Assembly: GCA_045616165.1 (NCBI GenBank)
Contig: JAZLGF010000023.1
Coordinates: 5,997 to 69,996 of the forward strand
Source: RGIG5612 sp045616165
GTDB taxonomy: Bacteria; Bacillota; Clostridia; Lachnospirales; Lachnospiraceae
Direction: 5' to 3'
DNA length: 64,000 nucleotides
Shown: one piece after another, positions 1 to 9,357 of the stretch
Layout: the number at the start of each line of letters is the position of its first letter
How positions within the stretch are numbered: position 1 is the first letter of the stretch
Position numbers and translations under genes: made by a program
Notes under the pieces: generated by a model
Told to the model about the DNA's origin: nothing
Database searches by the model: none
What the model saw: the letters and a program-made list of their open reading frames with translations, nothing else

Positions 1-957
1 ATCTCTATGTGCTCTAAACCATTTAAGTTTTGATTTACATCCGATAAAAGCTCTAGAAGATCCTGGAAGATGGAAGTGTGACCATCCAGCTGTTTGGTAA
101 ACAGGAATCTTAACATTCTTAAAATCAGCTTGTTTATCTTTCCAATATCCATTATAGAAAGGATATTTACGAGCCATAGCAACCTGATCATCAACGCCAC
201 CGTTACCAGTAACTTGAGCTGCGATAAACTCATTAAATGAAAGTGCAGGAATTCCGCCTTCATATAAAGAATCTCTAAATATATTTGTTGTGCTTTCCCA
301 AGGAGCAATACATGCAAGGTGTGGTGGTTGTTGAGCTGCGATACCCCATTGATGCATAGCAACACCAGAGTTACCACTCATACCAACTTTTCCATTACAC
401 CATTCTTGTGAAGCGAGCCATTCAACGAAATCATATCCATCTTCACCATCTTGATGTGTAAACATATGAACGTTGCCTTCTGAATGTCCTGCACCACGTA
501 CGTCAACGTTTGCAACAGCATATCCTTGATAGCACCAGAAAGCTGGGTCTGGAGATTCAAACTTTGCAAGGTTTGAAACTGTGTGTGGTGGTACACCCAT
601 AATCTGCCATTCACTCATTCCATCGCCAGGTCTTTTTCCAAACCAGCTCCATGAAACGATAGCAGGAATTTTTTCTGTTCGATTTGCTGGAAGATAAAGA
701 TCAGTATAAATCTTACATCCATCTCTTAATACTACTTCAACATCCTGATAGCATATAACGTTTGGGGCAGCTTCGTATGTTCTTTGATTAAAAGCTGGAC
801 AAAAACCTTGTCCCATTCTTGCCATAGGATCATCAGACTGTGAAAGATCAATATAATCCTGATTAGGTACAGGTGTTCTAGCCACTCTGTAAATAGCTTC
901 GATTTCTTCGCCTTGATAAACTTCATTTAGTGTGAAAAATTTTCCACCGATTGCCAT
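1..957 (-). CDS. CocE/NonD family hydrolase, C-terminus cut by the window edge
   Basis: The frame runs open for 319 codons from an ATG at 957 to the window edge, so the C-terminal part is missing. A strong ribosome binding site (GGAGGAAAG) sits just upstream. Residues 151-161 read VDVRGAGHSEG and the nucleophile elbow GMSGNSG lies at 192-198 with Ser194, as in CocE/NonD and S15 X-Pro dipeptidyl-peptidase-type alpha/beta hydrolases. The acid and histidine of the triad would lie beyond the edge. These enzymes hydrolyse esters or N-terminal dipeptides; the substrate cannot be told here. There is no signal peptide, so it is probably cytoplasmic. The next gene, carD, has its own terminator between them, so this gene is probably transcribed separately. 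Confidence 0.85.
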   Translation of the reverse strand, partial: MAIGGKFFTLNEVYQGEEIEAIYRVARTPVPNQDYIDLSQSDDPMARMGQGFCPAFNQRTYEAAPNVICYQDVEVVLRDGCKIYTDLYLPANRTEKIPAIVSWSWFGKRPGDGMSEWQIMGVPPHTVSNLAKFESPDPAFWCYQGYAVANVDVRGAGHSEGNVHMFTHQDGEDGYDFVEWLASQEWCNGKVGMSGNSGVAMHQWGIAAQQPPHLACIAPWESTTNIFRDSLYEGGIPALSFNEFIAAQVTGNGGVDDQVAMARKYPFYNGYWKDKQADFKNVKIPVYQTAGWSHFHLPGSSRAFIGCKSKLKWFRAHRD

Positions 958-1026
958 TTTCTTTCCTCCTTAAAACTCTTCTAAAACATCTTTATTTTTT
1001 ACATAAATATACATATTAATTATAAA

Positions 1027-1058
1027 AAAAGTGTTTATTGTAATCAATAAACACTTTT
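1027..1058 (-). terminator. intrinsic terminator of carD
   Basis: A perfect 14-bp inverted repeat (1027-1040 and 1045-1058) with a 4-nt loop is followed on the minus strand by a run of T residues. It lies 28 bp after the carD stop codon and separates carD from the hydrolase. Confidence 0.85.
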
Positions 1059-1085
1059 AGAGATATTGTTGAATTGTAAGCTCTT

Positions 1086-1589
1086 TCAGCCACCAGCTAC
1101 CTGGTTTTTAACGTATTCTTTTACTTTTTGTCTTTCCATGTTAAGCGCAACTGCAAGTTCTCCATAAAGTTTTTCTTCAGCTAATTGGAAATATTTTTCA
1201 TCACTTGCTGTAACCTTTTTACCTTCAGCAATACGTTCTTGCTTTCTAACGTAAATAGTTTTTATCATGCTGACAAATTCTCTACAATCACAGCTACGCA
1301 TAGTTTCTTTATATGTTTCCTCACGCTTCTTTTCATCTGTGATGATAAGAAGCTTAATTGATGGAATTTCTTTAACTATCTTGCGAGCCTCCTTTTTTGA
1401 AATAACTGGGCGCATAACAACTTTGTCATTATCGCAAGGAGTAAAAATACGACTCTTTTCTGAATAATATGGAGATAAAGTATAATAATCGATTCCTTTT
1501 GGTACCCCACTTAAATCAGGAGTTCCTATTTTTTCAACTCTACAAACACCGGTGTTACCATAGACAATAAGATCACCTACTTGAAACAC
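1086..1589 (-). CDS. carD: CarD/CdnL-type RNA polymerase-binding regulator
   Basis: A 167-residue protein. The first 60 residues (beginning MFQVGDLIVYGNTGVCRVEKI) match the Tudor-like RNA-polymerase-interacting domain shared by CarD and the transcription-repair coupling factor. The rest is helical and basic, as in the CarD DNA-binding domain. Family members bind the beta subunit of RNA polymerase and stabilise open promoter complexes. The start is a GTG at 1589, chosen because AGAGGAAA lies just upstream and the conserved N-terminus begins there. It is a single-gene unit with its own promoter and terminator. The family assignment is secure; which genes it controls cannot be said. Confidence 0.88.
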   Translation of the reverse strand: MFQVGDLIVYGNTGVCRVEKIGTPDLSGVPKGIDYYTLSPYYSEKSRIFTPCDNDKVVMRPVISKKEARKIVKEIPSIKLLIITDEKKREETYKETMRSCDCREFVSMIKTIYVRKQERIAEGKKVTASDEKYFQLAEEKLYGELAVALNMERQKVKEYVKNQVAGG

Positions 1590-1629
1590 TGTTTCCTCTC
1601 TTTCCTTTAAAATGCCATCAACGATAGTT

Positions 1630-1638
1630 ATTATAGCA
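1630..1638 (-). promoter_or_regulatory. extended -10 promoter for carD
   Basis: On the minus strand the sequence reads TGCTATAAT, a perfect extended -10. It predicts a start near 1623 and a leader of about 34 nt before the GTG. No good -35 is visible. A second candidate (TTGTTC, 16 nt, TATAGT) overlaps it. Confidence 0.55.
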
Positions 1639-1728
1639 TTACTATAACAAATATTATATAGGGAACAAGAAATTTAAAAAAATCGTCAAGAAATTAAGAT
1701 TTCATTAATTATTTCTTAATAATTTTAT

Positions 1729-2457
1729 TTAGTTGAAAAACGGAATATATGAAAATGCTATCGCAAATATTAATGACGGAAGCATGTTCGATACATGCAT
1801 CTGGCTTTCCCTTATAAGGTTTAAGCCAACGCAGAAGATAAGTGCATTTCCTACCATAGAAATAGCATTTAAGGTTCCTTCATGTAAAACAGGCGCAATT
1901 AGTACTGCTAGGGCTGTTACTAATCCTTGGAAAACAAAAACCGGAATAGCCGAGAAAATTGCGCCCTTTCCAAGTGTGCAGGCCATAACTAAAATTGTTA
2001 CAAAGTCTATGATGGATTTTGTAAGCAAAATAGAATAGTTATGCATTGTTGCATCTTCTATTGAGCCAATTATTGCCATAGCTCCAATAGCAACTGTACA
2101 TGAAGCAAAGATAAATGCCCTTGTAAAATTTGGATCTTTTGAACTATTTGATTTTGCCTTTAACCAGTCGCCAAATCTTATAATGAGTTCTTCTAAATTA
2201 ATAAGCTCTCCTACAAAATTTCCTAAGATTAAAGACAAAACAAATAGAAGTATTTTTTGTGTTTCAAATGTGCCATCATCGTTTAGGACAAGCATTTTCG
2301 AAAGCGTTCCTGCAGCTCCAATAAATATAACAACTATACCATTACATTTAAGAAGTGCATGGTGAATTCTTTCGTTAAGGAGTTTGCCAAACAAAAGGCC
2401 AAAAATACCTCCAACGATTATTGCTGCTGTATTAATTATTGTTCCTAAACCAATCAT
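1729..2457 (-). CDS. DUF554 family integral membrane protein
   Basis: A 242-residue, strongly hydrophobic protein with about seven predicted membrane segments and a glycine-rich N-terminus (GTIINTAAIIVGGIFG). It matches the DUF554/YdfK family, whose function is unestablished; a transport role is only a guess. It starts 10 bp after the glyS stop and probably reads through from it. It has no strong ribosome binding site of its own, which suggests translational coupling. Length is normal for the family. Confidence 0.75.
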   Translation of the reverse strand: MIGLGTIINTAAIIVGGIFGLLFGKLLNERIHHALLKCNGIVVIFIGAAGTLSKMLVLNDDGTFETQKILLFVLSLILGNFVGELINLEELIIRFGDWLKAKSNSSKDPNFTRAFIFASCTVAIGAMAIIGSIEDATMHNYSILLTKSIIDFVTILVMACTLGKGAIFSAIPVFVFQGLVTALAVLIAPVLHEGTLNAISMVGNALIFCVGLNLIRESQMHVSNMLPSLIFAIAFSYIPFFN

Positions 2458-2467
2458 AACTTTTTAA

Positions 2468-3874
2468 TTAAAACTCAAACTTATGTCTAAAGTAATCTTC
2501 AAGTTCATCAATATTAATACGAACTTGTTCCATTGTATCTCTATCACGAATTGTTACGCAGTTATCTGCTGAATTTTGATCATCGCCTACTGTCTGGAAG
2601 TCTACTGTTACACAGTAAGGTGTTCCAATTTCATCTTCACGACGATATCTTTTTCCAATAGTTCCTCTATCATCAAAATCACAGTTCCAATATTTGCTTA
2701 ATTTTGTATAAAGTTCCATTGCTTTATCATTAAGTTTTTTAGATAGTGGAAGCACTGCAATTTTTACTGGTGCAAGTGCTGGATGGAAACGCATAACTGT
2801 ACGCACATCTCCACCTTCTAATTCTTCTTCATCATATGCGCTACAAAGGAATGCTAACACTACTCTATCAGCGCCGAGAGATGGTTCGATAACGTATGGA
2901 ATATATTTAATATTCTTTTCATCATCAAAGTAATCCATAGGCTCACCAGAGAATTCTTGATGCTGTGTTAAGTCATAATTTGTTCTATCAGCAATGCCCC
3001 AAAGTTCACCCCAACCAAATGGGAATGTAAATTCAATATCTGTTGTTGCTTTTGAATAGAAGCAAAGTTCTTCCGGATCATGGTCTCTAAGTCTTACTTC
3101 ATCGTCCTTGATTCCTAAGCTCTTAAGCCAGTTAATACAAAAACTTCTCCAATAACTAAACCACTCAAGGTCAGTATCTGGCTCACAGAAGAATTCAAGT
3201 TCCATTTGTTCGAACTCTCTTGTACGGAATGTAAAGTTACCAGGTGTGATTTCATTTCTGAATGATTTACCAATCTGAGCAATACCAAAAGGAATTTTCT
3301 TTCTTGATGCTCTTTGAACATTCTTAAAGTTTACAAAAATACCCTGGGCTGTTTCCGGTCTTAAATAAACAACTGCAGATGAATCTTCGGTTACTCCCTG
3401 GAATGTCTTAAACATTAAATTAAAATGACGGATAGCAGTAAAGTCGCTCTTTCCACATGACGGACAAGGAATATTATTATCCTTAATGTATTGCTCCATC
3501 TTTTCGTCGCTCCAGCCATCAACGCTACTTTCTAATTCAATGCCATTTTCACTAGCATAATCTTCTATAACTTTATCAGCTCTAAATCTTTCGTGACATT
3601 CTCTACAGTCCATTAAAGGATCTGAAAATCCTCCGATGTGTCCTGATGCTTCCCATGTCTTTGGATTCATAAGAATGGCGCAATCAAGGCCTACATTGTA
3701 AGGGCTTTCCTGTACAAATTTTTGCCACCAAGCTTTTTTAACATTATTTTTAAGTTCAACACCTAAGTTACCATAATCCCATGTGTTAGCAAGGCCTCCG
3801 TAGATTTCTGAACCCGGGAAAATAAAGCCTCTTGCTTTACATAAAGATATGATTTTGTCCATTGTTTTTTCCAT
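2468..3874 (-). CDS. glyS: glycyl-tRNA synthetase, single-chain dimeric type
   Basis: A 468-residue class II synthetase that charges tRNA-Gly. The N-terminal GSEIYGGLANTWDYG block and the motif 2 region (FRNEITPGNFTFRTREFEQ) are characteristic. Cys90, 93, 137 and 140 (CREC and CPSC) form a probable zinc knuckle in the insertion. This is the eukaryotic/archaeal-like homodimeric enzyme used by many Firmicutes, not the bacterial alpha2-beta2 form. The ATG at 3874 has an AAGGAG site upstream. The order era-recO-glyS is shared with many Clostridia. No T-box leader is present, since recO lies only 46 bp upstream. Confidence 0.96.
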   Translation of the reverse strand: MEKTMDKIISLCKARGFIFPGSEIYGGLANTWDYGNLGVELKNNVKKAWWQKFVQESPYNVGLDCAILMNPKTWEASGHIGGFSDPLMDCRECHERFRADKVIEDYASENGIELESSVDGWSDEKMEQYIKDNNIPCPSCGKSDFTAIRHFNLMFKTFQGVTEDSSAVVYLRPETAQGIFVNFKNVQRASRKKIPFGIAQIGKSFRNEITPGNFTFRTREFEQMELEFFCEPDTDLEWFSYWRSFCINWLKSLGIKDDEVRLRDHDPEELCFYSKATTDIEFTFPFGWGELWGIADRTNYDLTQHQEFSGEPMDYFDDEKNIKYIPYVIEPSLGADRVVLAFLCSAYDEEELEGGDVRTVMRFHPALAPVKIAVLPLSKKLNDKAMELYTKLSKYWNCDFDDRGTIGKRYRREDEIGTPYCVTVDFQTVGDDQNSADNCVTIRDRDTMEQVRINIDELEDYFRHKFEF

Positions 3875-3920
3875 ATTTTTTCGTCTCCTTTTTAACCTTT
3901 TAATCTTACTCTACGAAGCC

Positions 3921-4580
3921 CTAACTTTCAAGTAAATCCATTATCATTGCTTCGGAGTTGAAGCTTTTATCGACGAACTTTTTGAAGATAGAAATAACGA
4001 CATCCTTAAACTCATCAAGGCACTCGCTAGTCAGCTTAAAAGTATATAGTTTTTCAACTGGATTTAGCACAACAAATCTTAAAGCATACTCCGTTGCTTC
4101 CGTTACATTAACTCTTTCAAGTTCTTTATCAATATTACAAAAGCCATTTATATCCAGCATTTTTAATTCATAAATAGCTTTTACCAATTTATTGTCAATC
4201 GAATCAACGCTAAGCGCTCTTAAACTTTGGTATAAAAGTTTAAGCATATCGAGTGCATTAATGTTTTCTCTTGAAAAATATTTTGCGACTTCTAAGAAAT
4301 AAAATCCGTAATAAGTTATATCAACGTTATTAGAAAGTTCTTCGAAGTAATTAGATATTCTAGCTGCGTTTAGACTGTATGCAGACTTGCCTTCGTATAA
4401 ATCAAACTCACCAAATGCGAAAACTCTACTTGCAGAAACAAATGATGAGTTAGGTTTTCTAGCACCTCTGGCAAAAGCACTAATCCTCCCTAACGAATCA
4501 GTAAGGATTTCTAATCGTCTATCATATTCACCTATCGGCATAGAAGAAATTATCATGCCTTTTACCGTCGTAGTATTCAT
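3921..4580 (-). CDS. recO: DNA repair protein RecO
   Basis: A 219-residue protein beginning with the RecO OB-fold (VKGMIISSMPIGEYDRRLEILTDSLGRISAFARGARKPNS), followed by a helical C-terminal half. RecO anneals single strands and loads RecA with RecR in the RecFOR gap-repair pathway. It is somewhat shorter than the usual 240-250 residues, and the cysteine zinc motif of many RecO proteins is not seen. It starts 2 bp after era, without a clear ribosome binding site, so coupling to era is likely. Confidence 0.9.
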   Translation of the reverse strand: MNTTTVKGMIISSMPIGEYDRRLEILTDSLGRISAFARGARKPNSSFVSASRVFAFGEFDLYEGKSAYSLNAARISNYFEELSNNVDITYYGFYFLEVAKYFSRENINALDMLKLLYQSLRALSVDSIDNKLVKAIYELKMLDINGFCNIDKELERVNVTEATEYALRFVVLNPVEKLYTFKLTSECLDEFKDVVISIFKKFVDKSFNSEAMIMDLLES

Positions 4581-4582
4581 TA

Positions 4583-5524
4583 TTAAAATTCTTTCGGGTT
4601 GTATCCAAAATTCTTAAGTTGGGCGTCTGAATCTCTCCACTCTTTTCTTACTTTAACCCATAGTTTTAAGTTTACTTTTGATTCAACTAATTTTTCTATA
4701 TCGAAACGTGCGTTGCTTCCTATCTTTTTTAACATTGCACCGTTCTTTCCAATAATAATTCCTTTATGTGAATCCCTTTCACAAATAATTGTTGCCTCTA
4801 TATCTACAATTGGCTCTTCATGTCCAATACCATCTAAACTCTTAACATATTTAACTCGTTCGTGATATTTATCAATTACAACTGCTATTCCATGTGGCAC
4901 TTCATCACTTAAACAATAAAGGGCTTTTTCTCTAATAGTTTCTGCAACTATTTGTTTCATCGGTTGGTCAGTCAATGTATCTTCATCAAAGTACATCGGA
5001 CCATATGGCAAATATTTAAATATTTGTTCAAGAAGTGTATCTATATTTTCTCCTTCTCTTGCGGATATAGGAACTATTTCAGCAAAATCAAATTCTTTTC
5101 TATATGTATCAATAAATTCTAAAACATCTTTCTTATCAACTGAATCAACTTTATTCATCACGAGAATTACAGGAAGGTTTATTTTCTTTAATTCTTCAAT
5201 AATATATTGCTCACCTTTTCCTATAAAATTGCTTGGTTCAACGAGCCACATTATAACATCTGCATCCTTTATAGAACTTAGTGCAGCTCCTAACATATAC
5301 TCGCCTAATTTGTTTTTTGCCTTATTAATTCCAGGTGTATCCAAAAATACTATCTGTCCCTTATCGTCTGTATAAACAGTTTGTATTTTATTTCTTGTTG
5401 TCTGTGGCTTATTTGATGTGATTGCAATTTTTTGACCGATAATTTGGTTCATTAAAGTAGACTTACCCACATTAGGTCTTCCTACAATTGCAACATATCC
5501 TGATTTGAATTGTTTTTCTTCCAT
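4583..5524 (-). CDS. era: GTPase Era
   Basis: A 313-residue GTPase that binds the 3' end of 16S rRNA during 30S maturation. The GTPase domain has G1 GRPNVGKST at about 15-23, G3 DTPG near 58 and G4 NKVD near 124. The C-terminal third is a type II KH RNA-binding domain with GIIIGKNG. Length and architecture are standard. The ATG at 5524 follows a TAGGAA site. It leads a run into recO and glyS and lies 11 bp after the M16C peptidase gene, so a long operon is likely. Confidence 0.97.
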   Translation of the reverse strand: MEEKQFKSGYVAIVGRPNVGKSTLMNQIIGQKIAITSNKPQTTRNKIQTVYTDDKGQIVFLDTPGINKAKNKLGEYMLGAALSSIKDADVIMWLVEPSNFIGKGEQYIIEELKKINLPVILVMNKVDSVDKKDVLEFIDTYRKEFDFAEIVPISAREGENIDTLLEQIFKYLPYGPMYFDEDTLTDQPMKQIVAETIREKALYCLSDEVPHGIAVVIDKYHERVKYVKSLDGIGHEEPIVDIEATIICERDSHKGIIIGKNGAMLKKIGSNARFDIEKLVESKVNLKLWVKVRKEWRDSDAQLKNFGYNPKEF

Positions 5525-5535
5525 ATTTTTCCTAA

Positions 5536-8484
5536 TTAACTAGCAAATAAATTTTTTGTTTCCTTAAATAATTCTTTGCTTTCTTCTATTTTTGTTTCAT
5601 TTCCAATAACACAGATATTTCCGCCGTCTAATGCGTTTTGAATCATTTGTGCTAATGCTTTTATATCTTCTTGCTTGCAATCAATAACTTCGTCTCTTGC
5701 CTTTTGAACATCTTCATATGTTGTATGAGTTATAAGTGCCATCATATCCCTTTGGCCTTTCGCGCAAGGTGTAAGCGGACTATCCATGCTACTCATTGTT
5801 CCAATAATAAACTTAGTCATCTCTCTGTCTGAAACATCAAAGTTTTCAAGGAATAAAGATATTCCATCAAATACTTCTATAGAACGTTTAAGATGGGGAT
5901 CTCTATAAGTTACAAAACTTGCTATTCCATTTGGTGCTACTGCGCACATACATCCATAAGCTCCGCCTTGTACTCTAATGTTAAACCACATGTATTCATA
6001 ACTCATAATTACCTTGAATACTCTAAGTGCGCCTGTATATTTAGATGGATCATCGAAAAGCAGTCCTGACTTAGCTACATATTGTATTTTTGCGGATGTC
6101 TTAAATCCTTCGTTTTTCTGAACTAATTTTTCCTTGAGATTATATAAATACTTTCTTTCTAATATAGGTGTGTTATTTTTTTCTTTTTTATTTTTTTCTT
6201 TAAGCTTTGTAGCAAATTTTTGCATTCTAGATTCAAAAATTTCATAGCCTTTATCATCACCTGTAAAGCTAATTGCCAAACCTTCTGTATTAAAAATATT
6301 ATTTACTATTTCTTTTATTTTATTTTTTAATTCTACTTTTCTTGATTCATAATTCTTATCAAGTTCTTCAATGAATTTATAAAATTCTATACCGTTAACT
6401 ATTTCTTTAAGGTACGAAACTTCACTAAAATATGATGTTGATCTTAAAACAGACGCTACATGGCCCGCCTGGTTAAGGCTCATCTGCAACTTACTTTTAA
6501 GTTCTACTATAATTTCATATAACCTGTCAGTATCCTCATAATTGCTTTCTAAAACTATTTCTTCAATAAGATCTATACTCTTATCAATATTTTCATATAG
6601 TGTTCTTGTTGAAACATCTGATAATAGTGAATATTTTTTATCATCTGATTTATCAGAATAAACTCCGCAATCAAAGGCAAGCGCTCCTGTGTATATATTT
6701 ATTTCATTATTTAATTGAGCATATGAATAATTTTTTGTATCGACAAAACTAAATATTGATTTTAATAAGCTAAGATATGGTGCATCCTCAGGAGAAATCA
6801 TATTTGAATCTAACAATAATGAAATGTATGCTATTCCGTTTGTATCATATTCATGATAGTACACCGGAATATCTTCTATATTTTTTTCTTCATTTTTAAA
6901 TTCTTCTGCTTGTCTTTTTAAATCATCTTTAGAAAGAAGTGGAATTGTTTCAAGAGCTTCTTTTGTTTCAGGTTCTTCCTGGTATGCGCTAAGAGCTTTT
7001 GTCTCTTGAATTATTTTTTCTATTTCTTCATCAGATAAACTTTGCTTATATTCTTTTAACTTTTTAGCTACTTTTTCTTCGCTCTTTGCTGCAAGTCCTT
7101 TTTTAGGAACTAGTGAAAAAATCGATGCATGATTATTATTAAGCAAATATTTTTTAATAAGTTCCTCAAAATATCCGCTCTTAATATTTTCTCTTAAGAA
7201 CTTAAAAGTATCATTACAATCTATATGCATCAAAGGCTCATTTTCATCATAAAGCCAACTATCTAAACAGTTTAATCCCCAGATAAGTCCTTTTGGATAG
7301 CCTCCAAAATCAGCCTCTTTATATTTAAATTCAAGAGAATTTACGCTAGCGATTAACGACTTTTCGTCTAATCCTTCGCAAGCTGCTTTTTCAAATTCTT
7401 CATTTATTATTTCTATGAAACGATCTTCTTGGTCTGCTTCAGCATTTTTTGCAATAATATTAAAGTAAGGTTGGGCTATGCCATTTTCATATGCACATAT
7501 GAAATCTTTACCGATACCCTCCTTAAAAAGTCTATCTCTTATAGGTGCGCCCTGGGTATCAATAAGTGCATACAAAATCATCTGCATTGCATAATACTGT
7601 TTTGAATCTAAGTTATTTCCACAAACAATATTGTATGTAAGATATGTATTTTCTTTTTCGCTTTCTTCTTCTGAAATAGGATATTCTATACTACTTTTTG
7701 CTATTTCGTTAAATGGTTTTTGAATTTTAATTTGTGAATCAATATCTATCTTTTCATATTTTGATAAATATTCTTTATCTAAAAATTCAAGACGCTCTTC
7801 AATATCCATATCACCATATAAGTAAATAAAACTATTTTCCGGATGATAATAGCGCTTATGGAATCCTATGAAATTTTCATAAGTAAGCTCTGGAATATAT
7901 TCAGGATCTCCTCCTGATTCAACACCGTATGATGTGTCCGGATATAAGGAATGAAGTATCTCTCTTTCCAATACGCCTTCTGGTGATGAGAAAGCTCCTT
8001 TCATTTCATTATAAACTACACCGTTATATGTTATCTCATCTTCTTTGTTTTCTAGTTTATAATTCCATCCTTCTTGCTTCATGATTTCTGGATGAGTATA
8101 AATATTTGGATTTAATACTGCATCCATGTAAACATCCATAAGGTTTTTAAAATCCTTATCATTTCTACTAGCAACCGGATAAACTGTTTTATCAGGATAT
8201 GTCATTGCATTAAGGAATGTATTTAATGAGCCTTTTACAAGCTCAACAAAAGGATCCTTAAGAGGATATTTTTTGCTTCCACAAAGAACAGAATGTTCCA
8301 TAATATGTGCAACTCCAGTATTATCTTCCGGTGGTGTTCTAAATCCTATATAGAAAACTTTATTATCATCATCATTTGAAAGAATAAAAATTCTGGCGCC
8401 ACTTTTTTTATGTTTCAAAAGGAACGCCTTACTTTTTAAGTCTTCAACATATTTTTCAAAAATTACTTCATAGTTTTGATTCAT
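5536..8484 (-). CDS. M16C family zinc metallopeptidase (presequence-protease-like)
   Basis: A peptidase of 982 residues from the ATG at 8484. That start has GGAG six bases upstream; an in-frame TTG at 8496 would overlap this site and is less likely. The inverted zinc motif HIMEH lies at residues 60-64, and the downstream YNEMKGAF supplies the third ligand. About 980 residues in one chain, with a second inactive M16 half, is typical of the M16C presequence-protease/falcilysin-like group. These enzymes degrade peptides inside a closed chamber. No signal peptide is present, so a cytoplasmic role in peptide turnover is inferred. Confidence 0.92.
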   Translation of the reverse strand: MNQNYEVIFEKYVEDLKSKAFLLKHKKSGARIFILSNDDDNKVFYIGFRTPPEDNTGVAHIMEHSVLCGSKKYPLKDPFVELVKGSLNTFLNAMTYPDKTVYPVASRNDKDFKNLMDVYMDAVLNPNIYTHPEIMKQEGWNYKLENKEDEITYNGVVYNEMKGAFSSPEGVLEREILHSLYPDTSYGVESGGDPEYIPELTYENFIGFHKRYYHPENSFIYLYGDMDIEERLEFLDKEYLSKYEKIDIDSQIKIQKPFNEIAKSSIEYPISEEESEKENTYLTYNIVCGNNLDSKQYYAMQMILYALIDTQGAPIRDRLFKEGIGKDFICAYENGIAQPYFNIIAKNAEADQEDRFIEIINEEFEKAACEGLDEKSLIASVNSLEFKYKEADFGGYPKGLIWGLNCLDSWLYDENEPLMHIDCNDTFKFLRENIKSGYFEELIKKYLLNNNHASIFSLVPKKGLAAKSEEKVAKKLKEYKQSLSDEEIEKIIQETKALSAYQEEPETKEALETIPLLSKDDLKRQAEEFKNEEKNIEDIPVYYHEYDTNGIAYISLLLDSNMISPEDAPYLSLLKSIFSFVDTKNYSYAQLNNEINIYTGALAFDCGVYSDKSDDKKYSLLSDVSTRTLYENIDKSIDLIEEIVLESNYEDTDRLYEIIVELKSKLQMSLNQAGHVASVLRSTSYFSEVSYLKEIVNGIEFYKFIEELDKNYESRKVELKNKIKEIVNNIFNTEGLAISFTGDDKGYEIFESRMQKFATKLKEKNKKEKNNTPILERKYLYNLKEKLVQKNEGFKTSAKIQYVAKSGLLFDDPSKYTGALRVFKVIMSYEYMWFNIRVQGGAYGCMCAVAPNGIASFVTYRDPHLKRSIEVFDGISLFLENFDVSDREMTKFIIGTMSSMDSPLTPCAKGQRDMMALITHTTYEDVQKARDEVIDCKQEDIKALAQMIQNALDGGNICVIGNETKIEESKELFKETKNLFAS

Positions 8485-8496
8485 GCTTTTCTCCAA

Positions 8497-9357
8497 TTAA
8501 TCAAATAATTCTTTTGCATATTCTTTTGCATCAAATTTCTTAAGGTCTTTTGCGCTTTCTCCAACTCCAATATAAAGAACTGGTATATTAAGCTCTTTTG
8601 TTATTGCAACAGCAATTCCGCCTTTTGCGGTCCCATCAAGTTTAGTTAAAATAACTCCATCAACATTCATTACTTCCTTAAATTCTTTTGCTTGTTGCAA
8701 AGCATTTTGTCCTGTTGTTGCGTCTAATACTATAAGATTTTTTCTTTTAGCATCAGCATACTCTCCTGCCAAAATCTTATCTATCTTTCCAAGTTCATTC
8801 ATTAAATTCTTTTTATTGTGAAGTCTTCCTGCTGTATCACAAAGAAGTATATCGGCTTTCCTAGCCTTTGCCGCCTGGGCCGCATCAAAGATTACTGAAC
8901 CCGGGTCCGAACCTTCTTTTCCTGAAACCATATAACATCCAGTACGTTCTGACCAAATCTTAAGTTGCTCTTCTGCAGCAGCTCTGAAAGTATCAGCACC
9001 TGCTAATATAACCTTTTTGCCCTCTTCTTTATATCTATTTGCAAGTTTTCCAATCGTAGTTGTCTTTCCTACGCCGTTCACTCCAATAACTAAGATAACG
9101 CTTCTTTCATTTTCAAAATCAAAAGCATCCTCGGAAAGAGCCATAATATTTTCAATTTTATTCATGACAAATTCTTTTGCTTCGTCCTGGGTTTTCACCT
9201 CATGAAAATTCACATTAAGTTTTAAGTTTTCTACAAGCTCTTCAGTTGCACTTACTCCCATATCTCCAAGAATAAGTGTTTCTTCCATTTCTTCATAGAA
9301 ATCTTCATCAATTTTTTTGCTGTTATTAAAAAGGTTTGAGAAAAAACTTTTAGCCAT
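8497..9357 (-). CDS. ftsY: signal recognition particle receptor FtsY
   Basis: A 286-residue SRP GTPase. It has a short N domain, G1 GVNGVGKT at 92-99, DTAGR and TKLDGTAKGG. FtsY docks ribosome-SRP complexes to the membrane by heterodimerising with Ffh. It has essentially no acidic A domain, as in many Firmicutes. The ATG at 9357 has AGGAAG upstream and overlaps the 3' end of rbgA by 8 bp. The M16C gene begins 12 bp downstream. Confidence 0.96.
   Translation of the reverse strand: MAKSFFSNLFNNSKKIDEDFYEEMEETLILGDMGVSATEELVENLKLNVNFHEVKTQDEAKEFVMNKIENIMALSEDAFDFENERSVILVIGVNGVGKTTTIGKLANRYKEEGKKVILAGADTFRAAAEEQLKIWSERTGCYMVSGKEGSDPGSVIFDAAQAAKARKADILLCDTAGRLHNKKNLMNELGKIDKILAGEYADAKRKNLIVLDATTGQNALQQAKEFKEVMNVDGVILTKLDGTAKGGIAVAITKELNIPVLYIGVGESAKDLKKFDAKEYAKELFD

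Noticed and set aside
378..926. Minus-strand open frames inside the partial hydrolase gene
   Set aside because: They are out-of-frame shadows of the CocE-type coding sequence, which is continuous and has conserved motifs.
1670..1728. AT-rich imperfect dyad after the DUF554 gene as a terminator
   Set aside because: The stem is all A/T with mismatches and no clear T run position; too weak to call.
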